A DNA stretch of 64,000 nt from Arthrobacter sp. Leaf337 (GTDB lineage Bacteria > Actinomycetota > Actinomycetes > Actinomycetales > Micrococcaceae), in the NCBI RefSeq assembly GCF_001423745.1, contig NZ_LMPC01000012.1, forward strand, positions 313,981-377,980. The letters run 5' to 3'. The position numbers and the translations under genes are program-made. A model generated the notes under the pieces. The model worked only from the letters and a program-made list of their open reading frames with translations, searched no databases and was not told the origin of the DNA. Positions 48,823-57,299 of the stretch are shown here, in pieces (within the stretch, counting starts at the first letter, position 1; every line of letters starts with the position of its first letter).

Positions 48823-50805
48823 TCAGGCACTGAAGGTGACGACGGCGGCGGACCACGGTCCCAGCGTTACCGTCAGGGCGCCGTCGTCCGCTGATGATGC
48901 GTCCGCTTGAGCGGCGTCAGCCCGGGCGCCTGCAGCGGCACCGATGACCGTCACGTCCGCCTCCCCCGGAGCGGCACTGGCAGCTGCCCCCTGCGGAAGC
49001 GTGAGCCGGGCCGTGGACTCGCGGGGACTGAGGTTGCCCAGGAACAGCTGCAGGCCGGCGTCCGACTGGACCGGGTAGACCGTCACGGGGCTCTTACCTG
49101 CCGCCCGTTGCGACTGCACGGGTGTAGCGGCCAGCACCGGATCGCCCTTGCACGCCGCGAGCTTCTGCAGCAGCTCCCCTGCGGGGTTAAGGGTCCCGCC
49201 CGCGGCCGTGATGCCCCGGGGCGGTCCTGCTTCGAAGTACGTCACGGAAGCCACGCCTTCCACTGTCAGGGCGTGGAGGCTGGCCAAGGTCCAGGCAGCG
49301 GTGAAGCTGTGGTCCTGGAGCTCGTCGCCCTCCGCATGCTGGTCCGGGCCGTGAAGTCGGGGCTTGAGCGTGATGGGTCCGACGTGGACAGGACGCCCTT
49401 CCCCAAGCTTCAGGGCGTTTGCGGCGGCAAGACGCTGGACCGGGACGGTCTCCACGATGTGGGGAATTTCCGTGCTGTGCACCTGCGGCGCGAGGCTGAA
49501 GGTCAGGGCATCGGCGTCTTTTGGAACGGGGCTGCCGGCACCGCTGCCGCCGCCGCTGCCGGCAATCCACCGGTTGAGTTCAGTGAAATGCGAGCGGGTG
49601 CCTGCCAGCAACTGGCCGCTGAAACCAGTCTCGTTGAGCGAAGCCTTCAGTGCGTCAAACGCTGCCGGATCGGTGCACTGCGTCGCGGGGCGGAACAGTC
49701 CCAGCCGGACGATTCGGGACAGCGATCCGCCCAAGGCGCTGCTGAGCGCTTCCGCCACACCGTCGGCCGAGTCCGACACCACCCGCACGTCCAAGGCGGC
49801 TCCGTGGCGGTCCGCCTCCCGGGCTGCGGCGGCAAGCTTGGCAGGCCATGCTTCCTGGGGTTCGTACAGTTCCACCAGGATGGCGTCGAGGCCCGGCAGC
49901 TGCGGGCCGTTGTGGGCGTCCCCGGTGTTCCCGGTGTCGGCTGAGTCCACGGACAATGCCAGCGCCGGAACCGTTCCCACCGGCCCGCCCACCGCAAAAG
50001 CCGCCTGCTCGTGGCTCTCGCGGACGGGGTTGTCCGGCGTCTCGATGCTCAGGGCTTCGATGCTGACCGACTGGTTCACGGTGTCCCCCACGGCAACGTC
50101 CACGGGAGTGGGCAGCGCCGAGGGGGTGCTGTAGGTCTTGAAGGAACCGTCGCTCCAGTTCCGCTGGTCCTCGGTTTCGAAGATGTCTCCGGAGAAGCCA
50201 AGGTCGAAGGCGGTTCCGGCGTCGGCCCATTCGAGCGAGGAGATGTCCGTGAACACCAGGTCGGGCCTGATGTCGGTGGGAAAGGCCCCGCTGGCGACAT
50301 TGCCGTCCGGCGACACCACGCTGACGTCCCGCCCGGCTTCGCTGGTGGGATGGAGCACCACCAGACCGATCCGGTTGCGGCGGAACGCCGCCTTCGCCCG
50401 GCCGGAGAACGACACCTCAACGATGGCCGGGGTGACCCGCAGCATCAGCATGCCCTCGTAGGCCAGGGTGCCAGTGCCGGGTGCCGCGTAGTCAACGTGG
50501 ATGCGGAGGCTGACGCCGTCGTCGTCCTTCAGTTCCTCAATGTCCCGCACCGACGGCGCCAAGGTGCGCCACTCGTGGTCCCGCACCACCGCCTTGATGG
50601 CACGGAGAACCGGCCGGCCGCCGTAGCTGATGTTCGCCAGTTCGTCCCCGACCAGCTCCGCCGTCCAGACGCCCACAGCGAGCTTCCGGATCTGCGGATC
50701 GAGGCGACGCTCGAGTGCGGGGCGGGGATCGGAATCCGCTGCGGCGGACGGTACTGCGGCGGACAGTGTTGCGGGGTGCAGGGTTGCGGAGGGCTCGGTA
50801 GACAC
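48823..50805 (-). CDS. apnL: D-Apionate lactonase
   Basis: 660 residues, cytoplasmic. The three-part layout fits ApnL: an N-terminal beta-rich domain (about 30-260) with VGVWTAELVGDELANISYGGRPVLRAIKAVVRDHEW, a central barrel-like domain (about 265-545) with LDAILVELYEPQEAWPAKLAAAAREAD, SRIVRLGLFRP, LLAGTRSHFTELNRW and SFTAAWTLASLHALTVEGVASVTYFEAGPPRG, and a C-terminal beta domain (about 560-660). ApnL opens D-apionolactone to D-apionate. It follows the FadR gene on the same strand (133 bp) and opposes hutG (15 bp). The other seven genes of the pathway are in place around it, which raises confidence. A novel lactonase or glycosidase-like activity remains possible. Confidence 0.75.
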   Translation of the reverse strand: MSTEPSATLHPATLSAAVPSAAADSDPRPALERRLDPQIRKLAVGVWTAELVGDELANISYGGRPVLRAIKAVVRDHEWRTLAPSVRDIEELKDDDGVSLRIHVDYAAPGTGTLAYEGMLMLRVTPAIVEVSFSGRAKAAFRRNRIGLVVLHPTSEAGRDVSVVSPDGNVASGAFPTDIRPDLVFTDISSLEWADAGTAFDLGFSGDIFETEDQRNWSDGSFKTYSTPSALPTPVDVAVGDTVNQSVSIEALSIETPDNPVRESHEQAAFAVGGPVGTVPALALSVDSADTGNTGDAHNGPQLPGLDAILVELYEPQEAWPAKLAAAAREADRHGAALDVRVVSDSADGVAEALSSALGGSLSRIVRLGLFRPATQCTDPAAFDALKASLNETGFSGQLLAGTRSHFTELNRWIAGSGGGSGAGSPVPKDADALTFSLAPQVHSTEIPHIVETVPVQRLAAANALKLGEGRPVHVGPITLKPRLHGPDQHAEGDELQDHSFTAAWTLASLHALTVEGVASVTYFEAGPPRGITAAGGTLNPAGELLQKLAACKGDPVLAATPVQSQRAAGKSPVTVYPVQSDAGLQLFLGNLSPRESTARLTLPQGAAASAAPGEADVTVIGAAAGARADAAQADASSADDGALTVTLGPWSAAVVTFSA

Positions 50806-50938
50806 GGGAAGCTGCTCTCTGGTGGCTGGTGACTGCGCCCAGCTGACCCCGGGCCGGTCCTGTGGATTTGACCATATCGGAAGAGGCCCGGAGGCTCAAT
50901 GGCCGTCCGTCAACGCCTGCTGTGCGGCTAGTGTGCGC

Positions 50939-51682
50939 CTACTGCGCGGCGTCATATCCTGCCAGCAGGCGGCGGGACGCGGTGCCCATGTGGGAAGCCA
51001 TGGCATCGGTCACCGCGGCGGCGTCGCGCTTTTCGAGGGCCGTAAAGATGGCACGGTGCTCCGCAAGCGCTGCGGCGGCATGCCCTTCGTCCGTGAGGGC
51101 GCGATCAACCCAGATCCGCAGCAGCGAGCGGATGCTCTGGAGGAGTTCCTGCAGCACCTGGTTTCCGGAGCTGGTGGCAATTTCCTTATGGAAGGCGGCA
51201 TCGGCTTCGACGAATGCCGCCAGGTTGCCCAGGTTCTTCTCCATGGAGTCGAGGTTGGCTCGCATTCGCGCCAGGGACTCGTCGGTAATCCTGGCCGCGG
51301 CGAGCTGGCCGGCCTGCACCTCAAGGCCGCTGCGTAGTTCGATGAGCTCACGGGTCCTGGGCTCGCCCAGCATGAGCCCCCAGCTGAGGGTCCGGGGCAG
51401 GAGCTCCGAAACGCCGTCGCGCAGGTACGTTCCCGAGCCCGGACGGACAATGACGATGCCCAAAATTTCCAGTGCGGCCAGGGCTTCACGCACGGCCGAG
51501 CGCCCCACTCCGAGCGAGGCGGCCAGCTGGCGCTCGGCGGGGAGGCGGGTTCCGGCGGCGATGTCGCCGCTGGTGAAGTAGGCCATCAGCCTCTCGGCGA
51601 CCTCGGAGACGACAGAACCCTGCCCCATGGAACCAAGCGCGGCACTGATTTTGGCCGACGAGGCGGCGGAGTTTACGGACAC
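50939..51682 (-). CDS. FadR/GntR-family regulator of the apionate cluster
   Basis: 247 residues. Winged helix-turn-helix about 25-90 (LPAERQLAASLGVGRSAVREALAALEILGIV) and an FCD effector domain about 105-235, with metal/ligand residues in EADAAFHKEIATSSGN and LAEHRAIFTALEKRDA. FCD repressors usually bind sugar acids or carboxylates. It is divergent from the MFS gene and probably cotranscribed with apnL. The perfect palindrome at 51747-51760, 65 bp upstream of its start, is the obvious operator. Likely effector: apionate or an intermediate (inferred). Confidence 0.9.
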   Translation of the reverse strand: MSVNSAASSAKISAALGSMGQGSVVSEVAERLMAYFTSGDIAAGTRLPAERQLAASLGVGRSAVREALAALEILGIVIVRPGSGTYLRDGVSELLPRTLSWGLMLGEPRTRELIELRSGLEVQAGQLAAARITDESLARMRANLDSMEKNLGNLAAFVEADAAFHKEIATSSGNQVLQELLQSIRSLLRIWVDRALTDEGHAAAALAEHRAIFTALEKRDAAAVTDAMASHMGTASRRLLAGYDAAQ

Positions 51683-51746
51683 ACTCCCAGCGTAGCAACC
51701 ACACGCGGGCAGGCATGGTCCGGCACGTCACGAAAAAAGCCAATCA

Positions 51747-51760
51747 GTCAACCGGTTGAC
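51747..51760. promoter_or_regulatory. FadR/GntR operator, perfect 14-bp palindrome
   Basis: GTCAACCGGTTGAC is self-complementary and matches the GntR/FadR pattern (TGGTnnACCA-like: TTGGTCAACCGG on the minus strand). It lies in the 213-bp gap between the divergent regulator and MFS genes, so it can control regulator-apnL leftward and importer-lerK-derI-lerI-oiaC-apnO rightward. Confidence 0.75.
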
Positions 51761-51895
51761 CAATTCAGCTTTCCGGCCTTATGGTGGAAGTCACAGGCCT
51801 AGCCCCACTTGATACGCCCCCGCCGCTAAGCCTCGAAACCAGCCCCACGCCTCCAGCGCAGGATGCGGCCGGGACATCAACCTCTAGGAGTCAAC

Positions 51896-53260
51896 GTGGA
51901 CACCACACAATCGGTGGTCGAAAAATCTGCAATCAGGAAAGTGGCGATCCGGCTGGTGCCGTTCGTCGCCCTGATGTTCTTCATCAACTACCTTGACCGG
52001 ACGGCCATCTCCTTCGCCGGCCCCAACGGCATGAACAACGACCTGGCCCTCTCGGCGGCACAGTTCGGTTTCGCCTCCGGCGTCTTCTTCATCGGCTACA
52101 TCCTGCTGGAAGTTCCCAGCAACCTGGCACTGCACAAGTTCGGCGCCCGCCGCTGGCTTGCCCGCATCATGGTCAGCTGGGGCATCGTCTCCCTGCTGTT
52201 CACCTGGGTGGGCAACGTGGAACAGCTCTACGTCCTCCGGTTCATCCTGGGCGTGGCCGAGGCTGGCTTCTTCCCCGGCGCCATCCTGTTCCTGAGCCTG
52301 TGGGTTCCTTCCCGGCACCGCAGCAAGATCCTGGCACTGTTCTACTTGGCCCAGCCGCTCACCACCGTGATCGGTGCCCCGCTGGCCGGCCTCCTCATCC
52401 AGCAGCACGGGCTCTTCGGACTCGCCGGCTGGCGCGTCATGTTCTTCGGCGTGGCCATCCCCGCCATCATCGTCGGCGTCATCGCGTGGTTCTACCTGGC
52501 CGATTCCCCCGCCAAGGCCAAGTGGCTGACCCAGGAGGAAAAGACCTGGCTGACCGGCGCGCTGGAGAAGGAAAAGAACGAAACCGCTGCCAGCAACAAG
52601 CACGTAAGCGTCCGCACTGTCTTCGGCAACGGCCGGGTCTGGATGCTCTCCGCGATCTACTTCGGCTTCATCTACGGCCTGTATGCCCTCGGCTTCTTCC
52701 TGCCCACCATCATCGCGGGCTTCGAAGGCATCTACGGCACCAAGTTCGACGTCTTCCAGAAGGGCCTGATCACCGCAATCCCGTACCTGCCCGCGGCGTT
52801 CGCACTGTACTTCTGGTCCAAGGACGCCAGCAGGCGCGGCGTCAAGACCTGGCACATCGCACTCCCCGCCCTCATCGGCGGCCTGAGCATCCCGCTGGCA
52901 CTGTTCGCCGGCTCGCCGGCGGCCACTATCGCCGTCATCACCATCACGGCCATGTCCATCTTCGCCGCCCTGCCCAACTTCTGGACGGTACCCACCCAGT
53001 TCCTCACCGGCGCAGCAGCAGCTGCAGGCATCGCCCTGATCAACACCGTGGGCAACCTGGCCGGCTTCAGCGCCGGGTACGTCACCGGCTGGCTCAAGGA
53101 CCTCACCGGAGGGTACACGGTGCCGATGTTCGTCGTCGGCGGCTTCATGCTCCTGTCCTCCATCCTCATGGTGGTGCTGAGCCGCTCCGGCAAGGTCAGC
53201 GAAGGCGTCCCGGCCGAGGCACTGGACCCGGCAGGAGCCGGACACCACTCCGAGCCATAA
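51896..53260 (+). CDS. MFS importer, anion:cation symporter family (sugar-acid type)
   Basis: 454 residues from a GTG at 51896 with TAGGAG 5 nt upstream. Twelve predicted membrane helices. ACS-family signatures are NYLDRTAISFAGP in helix 1 and the loop-2/3 segment GYILLEVPSNLALHKFGARRWLARIMVSWG, as in galactonate, glucarate and tartrate carriers. It is the only transporter in the apionate cluster and probably imports D-apionate with protons. Its last codons and stop are part of a three-fold 15-bp tandem repeat, and a strong hairpin follows before lerK. Confidence 0.9.
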   Translation: MDTTQSVVEKSAIRKVAIRLVPFVALMFFINYLDRTAISFAGPNGMNNDLALSAAQFGFASGVFFIGYILLEVPSNLALHKFGARRWLARIMVSWGIVSLLFTWVGNVEQLYVLRFILGVAEAGFFPGAILFLSLWVPSRHRSKILALFYLAQPLTTVIGAPLAGLLIQQHGLFGLAGWRVMFFGVAIPAIIVGVIAWFYLADSPAKAKWLTQEEKTWLTGALEKEKNETAASNKHVSVRTVFGNGRVWMLSAIYFGFIYGLYALGFFLPTIIAGFEGIYGTKFDVFQKGLITAIPYLPAAFALYFWSKDASRRGVKTWHIALPALIGGLSIPLALFAGSPAATIAVITITAMSIFAALPNFWTVPTQFLTGAAAAAGIALINTVGNLAGFSAGYVTGWLKDLTGGYTVPMFVVGGFMLLSSILMVVLSRSGKVSEGVPAEALDPAGAGHHSEP

Positions 53261-53295
53261 CAGCCCGAGCCGTAACAGCCCGAGCCGTAACAAGC
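53251..53295. repeat. 15-bp tandem repeat duplicating the MFS stop region
   Basis: CGAGCC-TAACAGCC units at 53251-53265 and 53266-53280 plus a third, slightly extended copy from 53281. Each unit repeats the Glu-Pro-stop end of the MFS gene, so the stop codon itself is triplicated by the tandem array. Confidence 0.75.
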
Positions 53296-53297
53296 CC

Positions 53298-53328
53298 GGG
53301 GGCGTCCCCCTTGCCCGGGGACGCCCCC
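53298..53328 (+). terminator. 12-bp perfect stem between the importer and lerK genes
   Basis: GGGGGCGTCCCC (53298-53309) pairs with GGGGACGCCCCC (53317-53328) around a 7-nt loop. No T run follows, so it may be a partial terminator or an mRNA-stabilising hairpin that sets importer levels against the downstream enzymes. Confidence 0.7.
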
Positions 53329-53390
53329 GCTCCAACCCGCCCATCCGCCCCACCCCGAACGACTTCCTTAGTTAGGCCCAGGAGCTTCCC

Positions 53391-55166
53391 ATGACCCGCC
53401 TGTTCAATGAACCAGCAGCTTTCGCTGACGAGATGATCGAAGGCTTCGTAGCCTCCCACGGCCGCTGGGTGAAGCGTGTCTCCGGCGGCGTCGTCCGCAA
53501 CACCAAGAGCACCCCGGACACGGTGGCGCTGGTGATCGGCGGCGGCTCCGGCCACTACCCGGCCTTCGCCGGCCTGGTGGGGCAGGGCCTGGCGCACGGC
53601 GCCGCCATGGGCAACCTCTTCGCCTCCCCCTCCGCGCAGCAGGTCTACAACGTGGCGAAAGCCTCCAACAACGGCGCCGGCGTCCTGCTGGGCTACGGCA
53701 ACTACGCCGGGGACGTCCTGCACTTCAACCAGGCTCAGGACCGCCTCCGCAAGGATGGCATCGACTGCCGCAGCATTGCCGTCACCGACGACGTCTCCTC
53801 CGCCCCGCTTGCCGAACGCACCAAGCGCCGCGGCATCGCCGGGGACCTGACCGTATTCAAGGTGGCTGCCGCAGCCGCCGAGGCCGGCCACTCGATGGAC
53901 GACGTCGTGGCCATCGCCGAGCGCGCCAACGACCGCACCCGTTCCTTCGGCGTCGCTTTCACCGGCTGCACCCTGCCGGGCGCCGACCACCCGCTCTTCT
54001 CCGTCCCCGAGGGCCGGATGGCCGTGGGTATGGGCATCCACGGTGAGCCCGGCATCGGTGAGACGGACATCCCGACGGCGGATGAACTCGCCGAACTGCT
54101 GGTCGCCAAGCTCCTCACCGAAGTCCCTGAAGGTGTCCGGACTTCCACCGGCGCCCGCGTGGTTCCGATCCTTAACGGCCTGGGCAGCGTCAAGTACGAA
54201 GAGCTGTTCGTGGTCTACCGCCGCGTCGCCCAGCTGCTGGCCGACGCCGGCCTGGAAGCCGTGGACCCGCAGGTCGGCGAGCTCGTGACCAGCTTCGACA
54301 TGGCGGGCACCTCCCTGACCCTCTTCTGGCTCGACGACGAACTCGAGACCCTCTGGAACGCCCCCGCCGACGCTCCCGCCTTCCGCCGGGGCGCCGTTAC
54401 GGCCGCCGCTTTGGACACGTCGGACGCAACTGAACTGCACGACGTCGAGCTTTCCATCCCGGAAGCGACGGCAGAGTCCCGCGCCGGCGCCGTCCGGGTC
54501 CTCGCAGCGCTCGGTGCCGCGAAGAACGTGGTGGACGCCAATGCCGACGAACTGGGCCGGATCGACGCGATCGCCGGCGACGGCGACCACGGCATCGGCA
54601 TGGAACGCGGCGTCCGCGCCGCCGTCGACGCCGCACGTGACGCCGTCGCCCGCGGCGCCGGGGCCGCCACCACCCTGCACTTCGCCGCAGACGCCTGGGC
54701 CGACAAGGCCGGCGGCACGTCCGGCGCCCTCTGGGGCATGGCCCTGCGGGCCGTCGGTGACGCCGTGGGTGACACCAAAGCCCCCGACGCCGGTGCTGTC
54801 GCTGCCGGAGTAGCCGGTGCCGCGTTCGCGATCATGGACTTCGGCAAGGCCAAGCCCGGGGATAAGACCCTGGTGGACGTCCTGGTCCCGTTCCGCGACG
54901 CCCTCACTGCGGGCGTGAACGCCGGCATGTCCCTCACCGAGGCCTGGGGCGCCGCTGCCACCGTTGCGCAGCAGGCCGCCGAAGACACCGCCCAGTTGCT
55001 CCCCCTCATGGGCCGCGCCCGCCCGCACGCCGAGAAGAGCCTGGGCACCCCGGACGCCGGAGCGGTGTCCATGGCACTGATCGTCCGGGCAATCCACAAC
55101 ACGCTTACCGAGAACACTTCCGCCAAGAACACCCTCAGCAACAACACAGTCAAGGAGAACGCATGA
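53391..55166 (+). CDS. lerK: L-Erythrulose 1-kinase, fused DhaK-DhaL (dihydroxyacetone kinase family)
   Basis: 591 residues. DAK1 part about 1-335 with the Gly-rich substrate site [12 protein letters not shown] and H217 in GMGIHGEPG, the histidine that holds the ketose covalently. DAK2 part about 360-575 with the Mg-ATP motif [13 protein letters not shown] (D392, D397, D399, H400). Single-chain ATP-dependent kinases of this layout include dihydroxyacetone kinases and the LerK group that phosphorylates L-erythrulose. The two tetrulose-phosphate isomerase genes directly behind it argue for LerK. The ATGA overlap at 55163 couples it to derI. Confidence 0.85.
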   Translation: MTRLFNEPAAFADEMIEGFVASHGRWVKRVSGGVVRNTKSTPDTVALVIGGGSGHYPAFAGLVGQGLAHGAAMGNLFASPSAQQVYNVAKASNNGAGVLLGYGNYAGDVLHFNQAQDRLRKDGIDCRSIAVTDDVSSAPLAERTKRRGIAGDLTVFKVAAAAAEAGHSMDDVVAIAERANDRTRSFGVAFTGCTLPGADHPLFSVPEGRMAVGMGIHGEPGIGETDIPTADELAELLVAKLLTEVPEGVRTSTGARVVPILNGLGSVKYEELFVVYRRVAQLLADAGLEAVDPQVGELVTSFDMAGTSLTLFWLDDELETLWNAPADAPAFRRGAVTAAALDTSDATELHDVELSIPEATAESRAGAVRVLAALGAAKNVVDANADELGRIDAIAGDGDHGIGMERGVRAAVDAARDAVARGAGAATTLHFAADAWADKAGGTSGALWGMALRAVGDAVGDTKAPDAGAVAAGVAGAAFAIMDFGKAKPGDKTLVDVLVPFRDALTAGVNAGMSLTEAWGAAATVAQQAAEDTAQLLPLMGRARPHAEKSLGTPDAGAVSMALIVRAIHNTLTENTSAKNTLSNNTVKENA

Positions 55167-55633
55167 GCGCCAAACTGCGCCTGGTCATCGGGGCCGACGA
55201 CGCCGGATTCGAATACAAGGAAGCCCTGAAGGCTGACCTGGAGGCCTCCGAGCTGGTCGAATCCGTGACCGACGTCGGGGTGGACGCCACCAGCCACACC
55301 CCCTACCCGTCCGTGGCCATCGCCGCCGCCGAACTCATCGCAGCCAGCAAGGCCGACCGTGCCCTGCTGGTCTGCGGCACCGGCCTAGGTGTGGCCATCG
55401 CCGCGAACAAGGTCCCCGGCGTCCGCGCCGTCACCGCGCACGACAGCTTCTCCGTGGAACGCTCGGTCCTGAGCAACAACGCCCAGGTCCTCACCTTCGG
55501 CCAGCGCGTCGTCGGCCTGGAACTCGCCCGCCGGCTCGCCCGCGAATGGCTCACCTATACCTTCGACGAGACCTCCGCCTCGGCCGAAAAAGTCACCCTG
55601 ATTAAGGACTATGAAGGTGTCACTTCCTGCTAA
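55163..55633 (+). CDS. derI: D-Erythrulose 4-phosphate isomerase (RpiB family)
   Basis: 156 residues of the RpiB/LacAB isomerase fold. [16 protein letters not shown] (about 7-22) binds the phosphate-sugar, and C71 in [16 protein letters not shown] is the active-site cysteine with the phosphate-binding loop. C-terminal [18 protein letters not shown] as in RpiB. In alditol and apionate pathways the DerI group converts D-erythrulose 4-phosphate to D-erythrose 4-phosphate, which enters the pentose phosphate pathway. Plain ribose-5-phosphate isomerase B activity is the alternative. Overlaps lerK by 4 bp and lerI by 23 bp. Confidence 0.82.
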   Translation: MSAKLRLVIGADDAGFEYKEALKADLEASELVESVTDVGVDATSHTPYPSVAIAAAELIAASKADRALLVCGTGLGVAIAANKVPGVRAVTAHDSFSVERSVLSNNAQVLTFGQRVVGLELARRLAREWLTYTFDETSASAEKVTLIKDYEGVTSC

Positions 55634-56453
55634 GAGTGCTTCGGCCAGCGCCGAAGACACAACGCCACAAGCGACGGCCATCATCGGCGTCAGCCTGAAG
55701 ATGTACTTCGGCTACCAGCGCTCGCTCGACTACTGCCGCGACGTGGCGACCATCGCGTTCGCCCACCCGGCAGTCCAGAGCGGCGACATCGAACTGTTCG
55801 TGCTGCCCACCCTGCCGGTGCTGCCCGAAGCGGCCCGCATCCTGGGCGCGGCCGGTGCCGCCGCCGGAGCCCAGGACATCTTCTGGGAAGACGAAGGCGC
55901 GTTCACCGGCGAGGTGGGCGGCAAGACGGTGGCCGAACTCGGCGGCCGCTACGCCGAAGTTGGCCATGCCGAACGCCGCCGGATCTTCGGCGAGGACGAC
56001 AGGATCATCGGGCTCAAGACTGCCGCCGCCTACCGCAACGGACTGACCCCGGTCCTGTGCGTCGGCGAACTCAACGCCGGTTCGCCGGAGGAGGCCATCG
56101 CCCGGTGCAGCGCCGAGCTCGACGCCGCCCTGAACCGCGCGCAGTCCCTGGGACCGGCCGGACGCACCATCGTGGCGTACGAGCCGCAGTGGGCCATCGG
56201 CGCCCCCGAGCCGGCGTCGCCGGAGTACATCAGCGCCGTCATCACCGGCCTGGACGCGCACCTGCGAACTTTGCCCGGCCAGTCGGACAGCCGGGTGATC
56301 TACGGCGGCAGTGCAGGCCCCGGCCTGATCACGGAACTGGACACCGCCGTCGCCGGCCTGTTCCTGGGCCGGTTCGCCCACGATCCCAAGGCGCTCAAGA
56401 CCATCCTGGACGAGACCGCCGCACGGCTTGCCGCGAAGAAGGTGGCCGCATGA
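55611..56453 (+). CDS. lerI: L-Erythrulose 1-phosphate isomerase (triosephosphate isomerase family)
   Basis: 280 residues, slightly longer than a housekeeping TIM because of a Ser/Ala-rich N-terminus of about 20. TIM-barrel catalytic residues are K30 in GVSLKMYF, H119 in EVGHAERR and E191 in [22 protein letters not shown] in place of the usual NWKMN is the mark of the LerI subgroup. It epimerises/isomerises L-erythrulose 1-phosphate to D-erythrulose 4-phosphate. The ATGA at 56450-56453 couples it to oiaC. Confidence 0.85.
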   Translation: MKVSLPAKSASASAEDTTPQATAIIGVSLKMYFGYQRSLDYCRDVATIAFAHPAVQSGDIELFVLPTLPVLPEAARILGAAGAAAGAQDIFWEDEGAFTGEVGGKTVAELGGRYAEVGHAERRRIFGEDDRIIGLKTAAAYRNGLTPVLCVGELNAGSPEEAIARCSAELDAALNRAQSLGPAGRTIVAYEPQWAIGAPEPASPEYISAVITGLDAHLRTLPGQSDSRVIYGGSAGPGLITELDTAVAGLFLGRFAHDPKALKTILDETAARLAAKKVAA

Positions 56454-57298
56454 GCGCGCCCGCCAACGCCATCAGCGGCCCGGGCTCAAGAATTGGCAAG
56501 GTTTCACGGATTGGACTGAGCAGCTACGCGTACTTCTGGCAGCTCTCGGACCAGGTGTCCGAACCGCTCAGCATCCACCAGGCGCTGGAACGGACAGCTG
56601 CCCTGGGTGTGGATCTCTTCCAGATCTGCGACTACGCCCCGCTGGAAGCCATGACCGACGCCGAACTGGAAGCCGTCCGCGCCACCGCGGACTCGCTGGG
56701 CGTAGCGCTGGAGCTCGGCACCAAAGGCATCCGGCCCGAGCACCTGCGGAAATTCCTGCACATCGCCGGCATCCTGGGCTCGCCCCTGCTGCGCACCATG
56801 TTCAACGCCCCGGGCCACACCCCGACGGCGGAGGAAGCGGTGGCGATCTTCAAGGAAGTGCTGCCGGAGTTCGAGGCCGCCGGGGTGAAGATCGCGGTGG
56901 AAACCTACGAACAGGTCCCCACCTCCCGCATCCTGGAGGTCATCCGCAGAGTGGACAGCCCGTACCTGGGCATCTGCAGCGACCCGGCCAACACGGTCGC
57001 GGCGCTGGAGATGCCGCGCGAGGTGATTGACGCCGTCGCGCCCTACGTCCTCAACATGCACATCAAAGACTTTGCGTTCAGCCGCAAGGAGGGGTGGGTC
57101 GGGTTTACGTACTCCGGCGCTCCCCTCGGCGAAGGCCTTCTCGACTACGACTACATGGCCGGGAAGCTTCAGCCCAAAGAAAGAAGCATCAACCAGATCG
57201 TCGAACACTGGCTGCCGTGGCAGGACTCCGAGGCGGAAACCATCCGCCTCGAAAACCAGTGGACCCAGCAAAGCATCGATTTCCTAAGGAGCAAGTGA
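56450..57298 (+). CDS. oiaC: 3-Oxo-isoapionate decarboxylase (sugar isomerase/epimerase barrel)
   Basis: 282 residues of the xylose-isomerase-like TIM barrel. Metal ligands are recognisable as E151 (VETYEQV), D178 (ICSDPANT), H204 (NMHIKDF) and E228 (LGEGLLDYDY). Barrels of this type include OiaC, which decarboxylates 3-oxo-isoapionate to L-erythrulose. Position directly between LerI and ApnO, with no phosphorylated-intermediate kinase (OiaK) or RuBisCO-like decarboxylase in the cluster, fits the OiaC branch of apionate degradation. A simple epimerase function is the alternative and cannot be excluded from sequence alone. Confidence 0.75.
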   Translation: MSAPANAISGPGSRIGKVSRIGLSSYAYFWQLSDQVSEPLSIHQALERTAALGVDLFQICDYAPLEAMTDAELEAVRATADSLGVALELGTKGIRPEHLRKFLHIAGILGSPLLRTMFNAPGHTPTAEEAVAIFKEVLPEFEAAGVKIAVETYEQVPTSRILEVIRRVDSPYLGICSDPANTVAALEMPREVIDAVAPYVLNMHIKDFAFSRKEGWVGFTYSGAPLGEGLLDYDYMAGKLQPKERSINQIVEHWLPWQDSEAETIRLENQWTQQSIDFLRSK

Positions 57299-57299
57299 A

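Noticed and set aside
53196..55097. A 633-codon open frame antisense to lerK
   Set aside because: Same artefact of codon bias; it would cross the terminator hairpin and the MFS/lerK boundary and encodes a Gly/Val/His-rich sequence with no motif.
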